A stretch of 64,000 nucleotides of DNA from CAZHFA01 sp964534945 (GTDB lineage Bacteria > Bdellovibrionota_C > UBA2361 > CAKMMH01). Shown here piece by piece: positions 25,076 to 33,917 of the stretch. The notes beneath the pieces were generated by a model. That model made no database searches, was not told where the DNA came from, and was given only the letters and a program-made list of their open reading frames with translations. The stretch spans positions 36,996 to 100,995 of the forward strand of contig CAZHSB010000001.1 of the NCBI GenBank assembly GCA_964534945.1, read 5' to 3'. A program made the translations under genes and the position numbers. The first letter of the stretch is position 1; every line of letters begins with the position of its first letter.

Positions 25076-27145
25076 CTACTCTATTTTTTCTAATACAAAT
25101 GCACTTCTTGTAGGAAGATACACCTTAAAATAAGTCTCTGTATAGTCTTCAAATTCTTCATTTTCTGTTAAGATTTCTTGACTACACTGTATTCTACCAA
25201 GCCCCGCGAAGCATGATCGTTCAGTATCAAAGATTAATCTATATTTACCAGCTTCAACACCATTTATCCTATAATCCGCATAAGAAGATTGAGGATTAAA
25301 ATTAAAAAGAAAATATAAATTCCGTCTTCTAAAGCATAATACCTGTTCGGCTATATGACTATATATCTTCTCTACATAACTATGTCCATCTATAACATGA
25401 TATTGTTTCACAAGTTCGAGCATCGCTTTGTCAAAATCAGCAATTTTGTGATATTGCAAGTTTGGGTTATCTCTTAAGCTCCACTGTCTTCTTGCATGAT
25501 GATATGACCAATTATTTCCTTCTCTTGGAAAATCAATCCATTCTGGGTGACCAAACTCATTTCCCATAAAATTTAAATAACCATCTCCCGCAGTAACAAG
25601 CGTTATAAACTTTATAAGCCTATGAAGCGCAAGCCCTCTATCAATAAGGTGATTTTGCTGATCTATTCTCATACTATCATAAATGAGTGTTTGTAATAAT
25701 CTAAAGATTATTGTTTGATCTCCAACTAATGCCTGATCATGACTTTCTGCATATGAAATCGTCTTCTCATCATTTCTTCTATTAGTAAGTTCCCACAATA
25801 TTCCCTCGACATGCCATTCTTCATCTTTTTTTTCTTTTAAAGTTTTTATCCAAAAATCAGGAATTCCCATTGACAATCGATAATCAAATCCGTTTCCACC
25901 ATTTTCGTAAGAAGTTGCAAGACCTGGGAAGCCACTTACATCTTCTGCCAGTGTAATGGCCAATGGACGCCCCTCATGAACAAGCTTATTTGCCAAAGTA
26001 AGATATGTTAACGCATCTCTATCTAAATTATCACAAAAATAATCATTATAACTCATAAAAGCTGTGCCTATGCCGTGGTTGTGATAGAGCATGCTTGTAA
26101 CACCATCAAATCTAAAACCATCAAACTTATAATCTTCAAGCCAATAACGAATATTAGAAAGTAAAAATCTTAAGACTTCTGTCTTTGAATAATTAAATAA
26201 TCTTGAATCCCATAAAGGATGCTCTCCTCTCGCGCCTTGATGAAAAAATAACGAATACGTACCATCAAATTTTGATATTCCTTCAACTTCATTTTTAACT
26301 GCATGACTATGAACAATATCAAGTAGTACTCTAAGGCCTAAACTATGCGCTTTATCAATTAATGATTTCAACTCGTCAGGCGTTCCAAATCGAGAAGATG
26401 GTGCAAAAAAATTAGAAACTTGATAACCAAAAGAACCATAATAAGGGTGTTCTTGGATAGCCATTATTTGTACTGTATTATAACCTGCATCTTTTATTCT
26501 TGGTAAAATATTATTTTCAAACTCTACATAAGTTCCTACCCTTTCTTCTTCTGTCGCCATTCCGATATGACATTCATAGATAAGAAGTGGCTCATCTTGA
26601 TTCGGACAAAAATCTAAAATTTTCCATTGATAACTTTTCTCAGGATTCCAAACTTGAGCAGAAAAAAGAGACGTTTTCCAATCTTGGACAACTCTTTCAC
26701 AATAAGACGGAATCCTCTCGCCCTCTCCACCATTCCATTTAATCAATAATCTATATAAATCACCATGCCTCAATGCATCTTTTGGAAGTCGTATTTCCCA
26801 ATTTCCAATACCAGTCGATGTAAATGCATATTCTTTTGACGGCTTCCAAGAAGAAAAACCACCTATTAAATAAATCTGTGTTGCATTTGGTGCGCATTCT
26901 CTTAATATCCATTCGTCATCTTCTTGGTGAAGCCCAAAAAATTCATGCGCCGTTGCAAAATCCCATAATGAACATTTATTCTCTGTTAATCTTTTTTCTA
27001 TTGCTAATACTTGTTCCTTAATCTTATTGAAATAATCGGAAAATGGAGAAAGGTATGGATCCTTTAAAATGATTGGAAGGACATTTTCTTTGATATTTAA
27101 TAACAAAGCTTCTTTATCGTTTTTTAAAATTCTTTTTGAAACCAT
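25076..27145 (-). CDS. glgB: 1,4-alpha-glucan branching enzyme, eukaryote-type (GH13_8-like)
   Basis: The enzyme makes alpha-1,6 branches in glycogen. A CBM48 domain spans about residues 70-165, followed by the GH13 barrel. Catalytic blocks are YKFDGFRFDGVTSMLYHNHG (nucleophile Asp), TLAEDVSGFPG (acid/base Glu) and YAESHDQALVGD (third Asp). LFNYSKTEVLRFLLSNIRYW and NFMGNEFGHPEWIDFPREGN are very close to animal and fungal branching enzymes and unlike proteobacterial GlgB. Length 689 also fits. No glgA, glgC or glgP is nearby, so the gene is isolated from the rest of the pathway. Confidence 0.93.
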   Translation of the reverse strand: MVSKRILKNDKEALLLNIKENVLPIILKDPYLSPFSDYFNKIKEQVLAIEKRLTENKCSLWDFATAHEFFGLHQEDDEWILRECAPNATQIYLIGGFSSWKPSKEYAFTSTGIGNWEIRLPKDALRHGDLYRLLIKWNGGEGERIPSYCERVVQDWKTSLFSAQVWNPEKSYQWKILDFCPNQDEPLLIYECHIGMATEEERVGTYVEFENNILPRIKDAGYNTVQIMAIQEHPYYGSFGYQVSNFFAPSSRFGTPDELKSLIDKAHSLGLRVLLDIVHSHAVKNEVEGISKFDGTYSLFFHQGARGEHPLWDSRLFNYSKTEVLRFLLSNIRYWLEDYKFDGFRFDGVTSMLYHNHGIGTAFMSYNDYFCDNLDRDALTYLTLANKLVHEGRPLAITLAEDVSGFPGLATSYENGGNGFDYRLSMGIPDFWIKTLKEKKDEEWHVEGILWELTNRRNDEKTISYAESHDQALVGDQTIIFRLLQTLIYDSMRIDQQNHLIDRGLALHRLIKFITLVTAGDGYLNFMGNEFGHPEWIDFPREGNNWSYHHARRQWSLRDNPNLQYHKIADFDKAMLELVKQYHVIDGHSYVEKIYSHIAEQVLCFRRRNLYFLFNFNPQSSYADYRINGVEAGKYRLIFDTERSCFAGLGRIQCSQEILTENEEFEDYTETYFKVYLPTRSAFVLEKIE

Positions 27146-27226
27146 AATAAAAAAATACCTTTGAGAAAATGTGCGAAAAAACTTTTAAACATTCCTATTG
27201 ATTATGAACAGAATTTTAAAATAGTA

Positions 27227-27257
27227 AATAAGAAATGGAAAAATTCCATTTCTTATT
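27227..27257. terminator. Perfect 13-bp stem-loop, probable terminator
   Basis: Arms 27227-27239 and 27245-27257 are perfectly complementary with a 5-base loop. It lies between the start of glgB and the stop of the next minus-strand gene (27308), so it most likely ends transcription of that upstream gene. The T-run after the stem on the minus strand is interrupted. Confidence 0.55.
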
Positions 27258-27307
27258 GCAATTATAAAAACTTTTATAATGTTTTTTCCCTTATCATGTA
27301 TTTATTT

Positions 27308-28180
27308 TTATCCTCTAATTTCTTCACTAGATTCTGGAATTACTATTCGTTGATTTCTTTCATCCCATAAATTAATATTAACCTCAACATCATCTGGATA
27401 TTTATCTCCTGCCTGTTTAAAATGAAATACCAATTGACCTTTACTATTTACATTATATTTATTTTGTACCTCCAACCTTTCTCCAGCACTGTTATATAAA
27501 GCCAACCTTTTTACTCTCCCCTCATAGCTTGATGGCAAAAATATGGCAAGCTTTTTGTATAAATAACTTTCGGGCCTCCAAACAAAGTTCTTGGGGTATT
27601 CTTCTAAATAGACAGGTCCTATTTCTCCGATATCGTCTTTTACTTCATCTTGTAAAGCCTCACAATTTCCAATCAAATTAGATTTTATTCTTTGTGCAGA
27701 ATCTAAAGATAACGATTCATTTTCTGAAAATTTATTTATAACAGTACCTAATGATCTTAATGGCGTATCATTATATTTTGCACCTTCTACCCTTTTAGTA
27801 TCTAAACTTTCACTATTTGAATCTAAAGAAGATTTACCTAAAGAAAAGCTTAAAAGGTTTAATAAATAATCACAACTAATTTTTCCAGCACTCTTTAACT
27901 TTCCTAATGCTGTATCAGCTAACTCTTCAAAAGAATATTTTTTATCTTCCGAATTTTCTATCTGAAAAGAAATTTCATTTAAATATTCTTTTCCCAACTC
28001 ACTGTCTTGTTGGTTCAAAACGCCATAATTAATAGCACTATATAACTCTTCTTCATTAACCCTTTTTCCATTCGTTAAATCTGAGGCTAAAATCTGCTTG
28101 TTTGCTTTTAACGAAAGAATTTCTGCTATTGAATTTCTAAGTGCATTTTCATCTAAATTAAAATTATTACTAATTTCCAT
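27308..28180 (-). CDS. Hypothetical protein, about 290 aa
   Basis: ATGs occur at 28186 and 28180; AGGAGA lies almost against the first and about seven bases before the second, so 28180 is chosen. The protein is acidic and helical in the first two thirds (repeated Leu/Ser/Glu helices such as LRNSIAEILSLKANKQ and EELADTALGKLK). The C-terminal third looks like a beta-sandwich (LYNSAGERLEVQNKYN, GQLVFHFKQAG, VEVNINLWDE). No signal peptide or family is recognised. Confidence 0.65.
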   Translation of the reverse strand: MEISNNFNLDENALRNSIAEILSLKANKQILASDLTNGKRVNEEELYSAINYGVLNQQDSELGKEYLNEISFQIENSEDKKYSFEELADTALGKLKSAGKISCDYLLNLLSFSLGKSSLDSNSESLDTKRVEGAKYNDTPLRSLGTVINKFSENESLSLDSAQRIKSNLIGNCEALQDEVKDDIGEIGPVYLEEYPKNFVWRPESYLYKKLAIFLPSSYEGRVKRLALYNSAGERLEVQNKYNVNSKGQLVFHFKQAGDKYPDDVEVNINLWDERNQRIVIPESSEEIRG

Positions 28181-28299
28181 ATACATTCTCCTAAAAAAAT
28201 AAATTTATAAAAACTATCGTTTTTACTATCTATCTTTTCGAGAATATAAAAGAAAAGTGACCAATATCACTAACAATCAAATTTTATATGCGAAGCCAA

Positions 28300-28878
28300 C
28301 TATTGATTTTCAGAAATCAATTCTCTTAATCTTCCATCCTTACTTGCTTCTTGCAAAGCAACATGCATGGCTTCTGCTAAAGCTTTTTCGACATCTGATT
28401 GAGTAAAAAATATCCCTGTATTTGAAAAGTTTCCATTATAAACTGATTTATAAATTACCTTTCCTTCTCTATTTAACAACGACAACATGATCTCTGCCTT
28501 TGAAGTTAATAACGTAGATAAAGCCCTAGGCTTAACAGCGACAACCCAAGACGATAATTCGCCTAAAACTGTTGGAGCATTAAACAAAGAAATATCATAC
28601 CCATTAATTGAAAAATATTTCTCGAGCCCTTTTTGGACAACTCTAGTAGCGTCTCCAAGCTCTGTTAAAGAACGCCCCTCAATTTCGCCAACAACCTTTT
28701 GAGTTCTTAAATCATTTACTATACCGATCCTAACTTTTGGGGAAACTTTATCTTTATAAAAATCTCTTTGAAATTCTGTTTGAGTTGGGGTTAATTCATA
28801 TAAAGTCAACTGGCTTCTAAGATTTGGAGTACAAGACATAACCAAAAACAAACTCAAAATAAGAAATATTTTTTTCAT
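28300..28878 (-). CDS. YajG-like lipoprotein
   Basis: A short signal peptide with lipobox LVMSC (Cys at about residue 16) predicts a lipid anchor. The mature part follows the YajG pattern: an early strand VRIGIVNDLRTQKVVGEI, a helix ATRVVQKGLEKYFSINGYDI, then ALSTLLTSKAEIMLSLLNREGKVIYKS cut across two strands, and a final helix LAEAMHVALQEASKDGRLRELI. YajG-type proteins are outer-membrane lipoproteins of unknown function. The similarity is by eye at the fold-pattern level. Confidence 0.6.
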   Translation of the reverse strand: MKKIFLILSLFLVMSCTPNLRSQLTLYELTPTQTEFQRDFYKDKVSPKVRIGIVNDLRTQKVVGEIEGRSLTELGDATRVVQKGLEKYFSINGYDISLFNAPTVLGELSSWVVAVKPRALSTLLTSKAEIMLSLLNREGKVIYKSVYNGNFSNTGIFFTQSDVEKALAEAMHVALQEASKDGRLRELISENQ

Positions 28879-29206
28879 GATTTTCCCTTTTTTAAATAAT
28901 AAAAAACTTTCTTGCTATATATCTTAAAACTTTATTCTTGTTATTATTACTTAAATTTCTAATAACATCAAGAATTCAAATATTTCTCCAACTTAGCTAA
29001 TCGTAAAAAATATATATCTTCTATTAATCTTTCCCCTTGTTAGCCTTAAAAGATAAAAAAAGACTGTCCTTAAATAATATTTTTTAATTTTCGATCTTCT
29101 AATATTAAATAAAGATTTCCCCTAAAATAAAAATTTTTCATGTAAAAACTTGATTTAATATAAATTTTTCTATATTGTAATCAAGTCGTTTCGACAATAT
29201 TAGTGC
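28879..29206. other. Gene-free stretch with tRNA-Glu promoter region
   Basis: I see no ORF with a ribosome-binding site here. Near its end ACTTGATT (29148-29155) and AATCAAGT form an inverted repeat with further partly complementary AT-rich arms, enclosing a possible promoter (TTGATT at 29150-29155, 17 bases, TATTGT at 29173-29178) for tRNA-Glu. The rest is plain AT-rich sequence. Confidence 0.45.
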
Positions 29207-29283
29207 GTCCCTATCGTCTAGCCGGCCTAGGACAGCAGCCTTTCACGCTGTAGACATGGGTTCGAATCCCGTTAGGGACGCCA
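29207..29283 (+). tRNA. tRNA-Glu (TTC)
   Basis: The cloverleaf is complete: acceptor GTCCCTA/TAGGGAC, D-arm CGTCTAGCCGGCCTAGGACA, anticodon stem GCAGC/GCTGT around CTTTCAC (anticodon TTC), T-arm TGGGTTCGAATCCC and an encoded CCA after discriminator G. Confidence 0.97.
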
Positions 29284-29340
29284 TTTTCATTATTTTTCAT
29301 CTTATTTAAAAGTTAAAATTTTTAAAATTAGAATTGTTTG

Positions 29341-30216
29341 TTATCTTAGCAATATTGATACCGTTAATATCATTTCCAATGCCACGACTAAATTTCTAGC
29401 AAGAACAAAATTTCGTAAAAAATTATTGGAATCTGCATGCACTATGTATTCTTTTAAATACCCATATAATTTTCTTACCATAGGCAATGTAAATACTATC
29501 AACAAAACCAAGGGAGAAATAAGCTTAAAAAGCATAAGAAGAATCATTATGACATAAGATAAAAAAATTAAGGAAAACAAAAAAAATAGAGCATTTTTTT
29601 TACTTCCAAATATTATTAATAATGTTCTTTTCTTCGACTCTTTATCAGAATCAAAGTCCATTAGCGCATGTGTATCTAGTAAAATAACTGTAAGGATTCC
29701 CACCAATACAGATACCAAAAGCAAAATAATTTCAAAATCAACTCCCATAACAAGACTTATCCCATAGAAAAGGCATGGACCGAACAAAAGGATAAGCGCG
29801 AATTCTCCTAAAGCATAATGATTTAATTTCGGATATAAAAGACAAAGAATTCCTGAAGATACACTTATTAAAATAATATTAATTCCAAATTTAAGTACAA
29901 AAAAAATCCCAATAAAAAAAGCAACTCCAAAACAAATCGATAATATCAACAATATTTTATTTAACCCTACTTTCCCATCTTTAAAATAAACTCGTTTACA
30001 ATCCTGTTTTGGAATCTCATTTTTGAAATCAATATAATCATCATATAAATTCGTCCCCGCATGTGCTAATACGATCCCGATTAATGCAAGAATACCATAA
30101 AAAATATTTTCACTATCTTTAAAACACCAACTGAAGACGACAAGCCAACTAAAAATGCTCATTGGAAGTGAGTATCCTCTTGAAGCCTTAAACCAAAAAA
30201 TCAATTTATCGATCAT
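29341..30216 (-). CDS. UbiA-family prenyltransferase
   Basis: Nine or so hydrophobic helices and two Asp-rich prenyl-diphosphate motifs are visible: GTNLYDDYIDFKNE (NxxxDxxxD, about residue 55) and DTHALMDFDSDKESKKRT (DxDxDxxxxKRT, about 185). The early RGYSLPMSIFSW and the second motif resemble MenA (1,4-dihydroxy-2-naphthoate prenyltransferase) as much as UbiA. It is transcribed divergently from a polyprenyl diphosphate synthase, which would supply the side chain. Whether the ring substrate is benzoate- or naphthoate-derived cannot be settled here. Confidence 0.85.
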   Translation of the reverse strand: MIDKLIFWFKASRGYSLPMSIFSWLVVFSWCFKDSENIFYGILALIGIVLAHAGTNLYDDYIDFKNEIPKQDCKRVYFKDGKVGLNKILLILSICFGVAFFIGIFFVLKFGINIILISVSSGILCLLYPKLNHYALGEFALILLFGPCLFYGISLVMGVDFEIILLLVSVLVGILTVILLDTHALMDFDSDKESKKRTLLIIFGSKKNALFFLFSLIFLSYVIMILLMLFKLISPLVLLIVFTLPMVRKLYGYLKEYIVHADSNNFLRNFVLARNLVVALEMILTVSILLR

Positions 30217-30289
30217 TTAAATTATTCCTTCATTTTTCCAAAATTTTTGTGCAATTGATTTAATAAGAAAATATACTTATTATTAGAAT

Positions 30290-31294
30290 ATGCAAGAAAA
30301 CACAATCGAATTCCTATTTAAAAAATATAATATTGAACTTGAGCAAATATATGAAAATTTCAATTCAAGTTTTCATAAATCATCTTCTCTTTGTAATATT
30401 TCAAAATATCAAGTTTTCTCTGGAGGAAAACGTATACGACCTTTAATTATTTTTGTTATAGCTAATCTTTTAAGGAACAACATTAATCAAAGTACTATAA
30501 ATTTTGCAACTTGCGTAGAGCTATTACATAATGCAACTTTAATACATGATGATGTAATTGATGATTCCGATTATAGACGCTCAAAAACAACCTTAAAAAA
30601 AGAATTTGGAATTTCAAAAGCTATTCTTTCTGGAGATTATCTTTTCGCATATGCATTCGACTATATTATTGAGCTTCCCAAGCCTCTTATTATCGAAACT
30701 CAAAAAACTGCATTGAAATTAATCGAAGGAGAATATGCAGAATTGGAAGTTAATCTAAAAAACTTATCTATCGATGACTCATTAAATATCATGCAACATA
30801 AAACTGCATCTCTTTTTTCTTTATCAACTTTCGGAAGCTATATTTTAAATCATGACAATATTAATAATGAAAATAATTTATTGGAAAATGATTTTAAAGA
30901 ATTTGGGAAAAATATAGGAATGTGCTTCCAAATTATGGATGATATCTTAGATATTTCCGTATCTAAAGAAATTTCTGGAAAACCTCAAGGAACAGATTTT
31001 ATTGAAAAAAAACCATCAATAATCGTTACATTATGGTTAAAAGAAAAAACAAGCTTATTTAACGATTTTATTAATGAAGATAAAAATATTTTTAACCTAT
31101 TACCAGATATCCACAAAGAAGTTTTATCTTTAGGCATAATAAATAAAGCTTTGGTATATTTTGAAAAATATTATTCTTTATCAATTAAAAACTTAAATTC
31201 GTTAAAAATAAAATATCCCAATAATATCAATCTGTTAGATTTGGAAAATTATTTAAAATATATCAAAGATAACGCCCTAAAAAATTTTTCGTAA
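30290..31294 (+). CDS. ispB: Polyprenyl (octaprenyl-type) diphosphate synthase
   Basis: This trans-polyprenyl synthase carries the first Asp-rich motif in LIHDDVIDDSDYRR (about residue 83), the GGKRIRPL block that binds IPP, the GDYLFAYAF segment, and a second Asp-rich motif in FQIMDDILDIS with the following SGKPQGTDF. Length 334 is typical of IspB. It makes the long isoprenoid tail for ubiquinone or menaquinone and sits head-to-head with the UbiA-family gene, separated by 73 bases. Confidence 0.93.
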   Translation: MQENTIEFLFKKYNIELEQIYENFNSSFHKSSSLCNISKYQVFSGGKRIRPLIIFVIANLLRNNINQSTINFATCVELLHNATLIHDDVIDDSDYRRSKTTLKKEFGISKAILSGDYLFAYAFDYIIELPKPLIIETQKTALKLIEGEYAELEVNLKNLSIDDSLNIMQHKTASLFSLSTFGSYILNHDNINNENNLLENDFKEFGKNIGMCFQIMDDILDISVSKEISGKPQGTDFIEKKPSIIVTLWLKEKTSLFNDFINEDKNIFNLLPDIHKEVLSLGIINKALVYFEKYYSLSIKNLNSLKIKYPNNINLLDLENYLKYIKDNALKNFS

Positions 31295-31552
31295 AAAAAC
31301 AAAAAAATATGCGACACTTTCTTTAATAATCCCCATAAGTGTTATTGTGAGCCAAGGCAATCCCTTCTTCACGGTTTTTCTTACTGATAATTTTCCATAC
31401 ATTAATTAAACGAAAACGCTTTTTTAAGTTAAAAAGATTTTTATTTTCTTGTTTTAATTTTTAAGAAGCATTTTTCTCGGTAAAAAGTTTTTCTTTAGGT
31501 TCTAAAAAAGTTTTATCAAAAAATTTTAACTTACTTTTTTAGGAGCTACACC

Positions 31553-31861
31553 ATGTCAAAATTATATCAACAAGATCCTGCTTACTTAACAGATAAAGGC
31601 TATGATCCAGTATGTGAACTTATGAGGGCAATCATTCTTAGAGCAGTTGAAGACTACAATGCAGGTGGCGATTACAGAAAAGAAGCTGTAGATTATATGT
31701 TCGATAAGACTGGTGATAAGATTTTTTATGAAAACGAAGATGATCAATATATTTTTTCATTCTCATCAATATGCAAACATTTGGATTTAGATCCTGCAAA
31801 GACAAGATTTGCAATAATGAATGCTGATCATAAAATTAGTACGAGACGTAGAACTATCTAA
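31553..31861 (+). CDS. Conserved small hypothetical protein
   Basis: A perfect TTAGGAG lies eight bases before the ATG. The 102-residue soluble protein ends in a recognisable module: DDQYIFSFSSICKHLDLDP followed by AKTRFAIM, a pattern (FSFxxxCxxLxLDP..R) I associate with a recurrent uncharacterised bacterial family of about 100 residues. The first half has LMRAIILRAVEDYNAGG. No catalytic motif is seen. The 258 bases upstream are gene-free; TAAGTTAAAA (31425-31434) and TTTTAACTTA (31524-31533) are complementary, and a T-run sits right before the Shine-Dalgarno. Confidence 0.7.
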   Translation: MSKLYQQDPAYLTDKGYDPVCELMRAIILRAVEDYNAGGDYRKEAVDYMFDKTGDKIFYENEDDQYIFSFSSICKHLDLDPAKTRFAIMNADHKISTRRRTI

Positions 31862-31895
31862 TTTTTGTTTTATCAGCAATAAATCATAAAATGGA

Positions 31896-31930
31896 CAGGG
31901 GGAGAATTGCATGGCTAAAAAATCCCCCTG
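31896..31930 (+). terminator. Probable terminator after the 102-aa gene
   Basis: CAGGGGGA (31896-31903) pairs with TCCCCCTG (31923-31930), followed by a T-rich stretch (CTTGTTTTCT). A 24-codon ORF at 31911-31985 begins inside the loop with GGGGGAG upstream; the hairpin explains those G and C runs better than a gene does. Confidence 0.55.
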
Positions 31931-32003
31931 CTTGTTTTCTCCAAATTCTCATCAAAAATTTCAATCTAAAATTAAACAAAAGTAGGAAAAAATAAAAATT
32001 TTC

Positions 32004-33884
32004 TTAAATTGAAGGAACTATTAGGACACTGCTTGTGGTATGAGTTACAATCTCCTTTAGTAAATCAAAAACCTCCTTTTCATGTGAAAGAGGAACTCCA
32101 ATAACTACTAAAGATATATCATCTTTGTTTACTTTATTTAAAATTTCACTCATAAAATCTCCATTTTCAACACAAGAAATACAATTTAACTTATAAGATT
32201 CAAATAATAGTGAAGATTTCATAAGATAACGATTCATTCGTTCTCTTTCTTCCTTTAATTTTGTATTTAATACATGAAAAAGTGTAACTTCGTTTCTTAA
32301 ATGCCGTGCAATTCTTGCCCCAAATCTTATAACTGTTTTCCCAGGCTCTCCTCCTGCCGTACAAATTAACATTTTATCTAACCTTAAGGTTCGAAAGTTA
32401 GAAATTAAAACAGGAACTCCTGCAGATACCAAAAGCTTTTTTGTTAAAAAACTTAATTTCGAAATTTCCTGTATATTATTATTTTGCGGAGCATCAACTA
32501 AAGAAACATCATAATACCCTTCCTGAACTTCTCTAACAAATTCTTTTATTAATTTTCCACTTCTTATTTTAGTATCAAAATGAAATAAATGACCTACACT
32601 TATCTTATCTTGTATCTTTTTTAAATTTTTTTGGACTTCCTCTAAAGCTTCTCCTCTCACACATGAATGAAATAAACTTAAAACTCCATGCGATGATAAT
32701 GCAAGCTCTTTTCCTAAGGTCAATGCACCATCTTGTTTTTCAAAATCATTCACTAGTGTAATAAATTTTAAAGCACTTGGTTCTAAAACATGATAAGAAG
32801 ATAATGCTAAATATTGTTTTTTTCCAATCTCAACATCATTTTTAATATTCAATGAAATATCACTCGGTTCGCTACAAGCAACGTTGGCAAAACGTTGCCC
32901 ATAAGAAAGTGCGGGCATTACAGGCCTTGTTCCCAAAAAAGTTTCAAGCTCAAAACAAAGCCTATTTATTGCACCTGAAAACCTAATTTCTTTTAATGTT
33001 CCCTCGCCTATCGGATAACAATCTTTAAATGGTACATCTTGATGCTTTACCATTTCTGGCCTAAACAAAAGCCTAACAGGTGCTCCCTCCTCATGCAAAG
33101 GTGCATCTTGTGGAAAAGGAAGTCTTTGTGTTCCAAGTCTTATTTCTCCACCTTCAGCCCTGCCAACAACTACATTTCCAGCTCCTAAAAATTTTGCAAC
33201 AAATTCCTTTTTTGGTTTGTAATAAAGATTTTTGGGCGTTCCAACCTCTACTAAAATTCCTTTTTCCAAAACTCCTATTCTATCTCCAAGCTCAAAAGCT
33301 TCCTCTTGATCATGCGTAACTAAAATCGTAGTTACCTTTAATTCTCTTTGAATCTCTTTTAAAGAACATCTAAGCTGACTTCTTATCTCCGCATCAAGTG
33401 CCCCAAAGGGCTCATCTAATAACAACACTGCAGGCTCATATGCTAAAGCTCTTGCAAGTGCCACACGTTGTCTTTGCCCACCAGAGAGTTCATTTGGAAA
33501 TCTCGTTCCAAGTCCACTAAGCCCTACAAGATCAAGAAGCATTTGAGAACGACGATAACGTTCTTTCCTTTTTACTTTTCTAATTTTTAAGCCAAACTCT
33601 ATATTGTCAACAACAGACATATTTCTAAAAATCGCATAATTTTGAAATACAAATCCAGCATCCCTTTTCTGTGGAGAAAAATTAGTAACATCTTTACCAT
33701 TTAAAAAGACCGCCCCCTCATCAGGATAAAGAAGCCCTGCGATAATTCTTAAAATTGTACTTTTTCCACTTCCACTACTTCCTAATAAGACAAAAAGTTC
33801 GCCATCATTAACAGTTAAATTAAGCTTATTTACGACTAAATGCTCGTTAAACCCTTTTACTATATTTTCTAAAATTATTGCCAT
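32004..33884 (-). CDS. cysA: Sulfate ABC transporter ATPase (CysA-type) fused to two universal-stress (Usp) domains
   Basis: Residues 1-240 are a CysA-type ATPase: Walker A GSSGSGKST (35-43), signature LSGGQ (133-137), Walker B with LLLDEPFGALD (154-164) and the H-loop His at 191. Residues about 245-365 are the usual TOBE-like regulatory domain. The extra C-terminal half carries two Usp-like Rossmann units: about 370-495 (starting LKFITLVNDFEKQDG) and 502-626 (LDKMLICTAGGEPGK, then VTLFHVLN and LVVIGVP, ending SSVLIVPS). CysA proteins are normally about 350 residues, so this is a fusion. It is the last gene of the operon sbp-mccF-like-cysT-cysW-cysA. Confidence 0.88.
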   Translation of the reverse strand: MAIILENIVKGFNEHLVVNKLNLTVNDGELFVLLGSSGSGKSTILRIIAGLLYPDEGAVFLNGKDVTNFSPQKRDAGFVFQNYAIFRNMSVVDNIEFGLKIRKVKRKERYRRSQMLLDLVGLSGLGTRFPNELSGGQRQRVALARALAYEPAVLLLDEPFGALDAEIRSQLRCSLKEIQRELKVTTILVTHDQEEAFELGDRIGVLEKGILVEVGTPKNLYYKPKKEFVAKFLGAGNVVVGRAEGGEIRLGTQRLPFPQDAPLHEEGAPVRLLFRPEMVKHQDVPFKDCYPIGEGTLKEIRFSGAINRLCFELETFLGTRPVMPALSYGQRFANVACSEPSDISLNIKNDVEIGKKQYLALSSYHVLEPSALKFITLVNDFEKQDGALTLGKELALSSHGVLSLFHSCVRGEALEEVQKNLKKIQDKISVGHLFHFDTKIRSGKLIKEFVREVQEGYYDVSLVDAPQNNNIQEISKLSFLTKKLLVSAGVPVLISNFRTLRLDKMLICTAGGEPGKTVIRFGARIARHLRNEVTLFHVLNTKLKEERERMNRYLMKSSLLFESYKLNCISCVENGDFMSEILNKVNKDDISLVVIGVPLSHEKEVFDLLKEIVTHTTSSVLIVPSI

Positions 33885-33917
33885 TTATTCCTCTTAATTT
33901 TATTTCTGCCATTTTAT

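Noticed and set aside
27161..27370. 69-codon plus-strand ORF
   Set aside because: It spans a perfect stem-loop and the 3' end of the opposing gene and has low-complexity codon content; better explained as intergenic sequence.
31277..31402. 41-codon minus-strand ORF after ispB, containing VRKTVKKGLPWLTITLMG
   Set aside because: It looks protein-like and is slightly GC-richer, but it has no ribosome-binding site and overlaps the end of ispB; a decayed fragment cannot be excluded.
31911..31985. 24-codon ORF with GGGGGAG ahead of its ATG
   Set aside because: The G-run and the following C-run form the stem of a terminator-like hairpin, which explains them without a gene.
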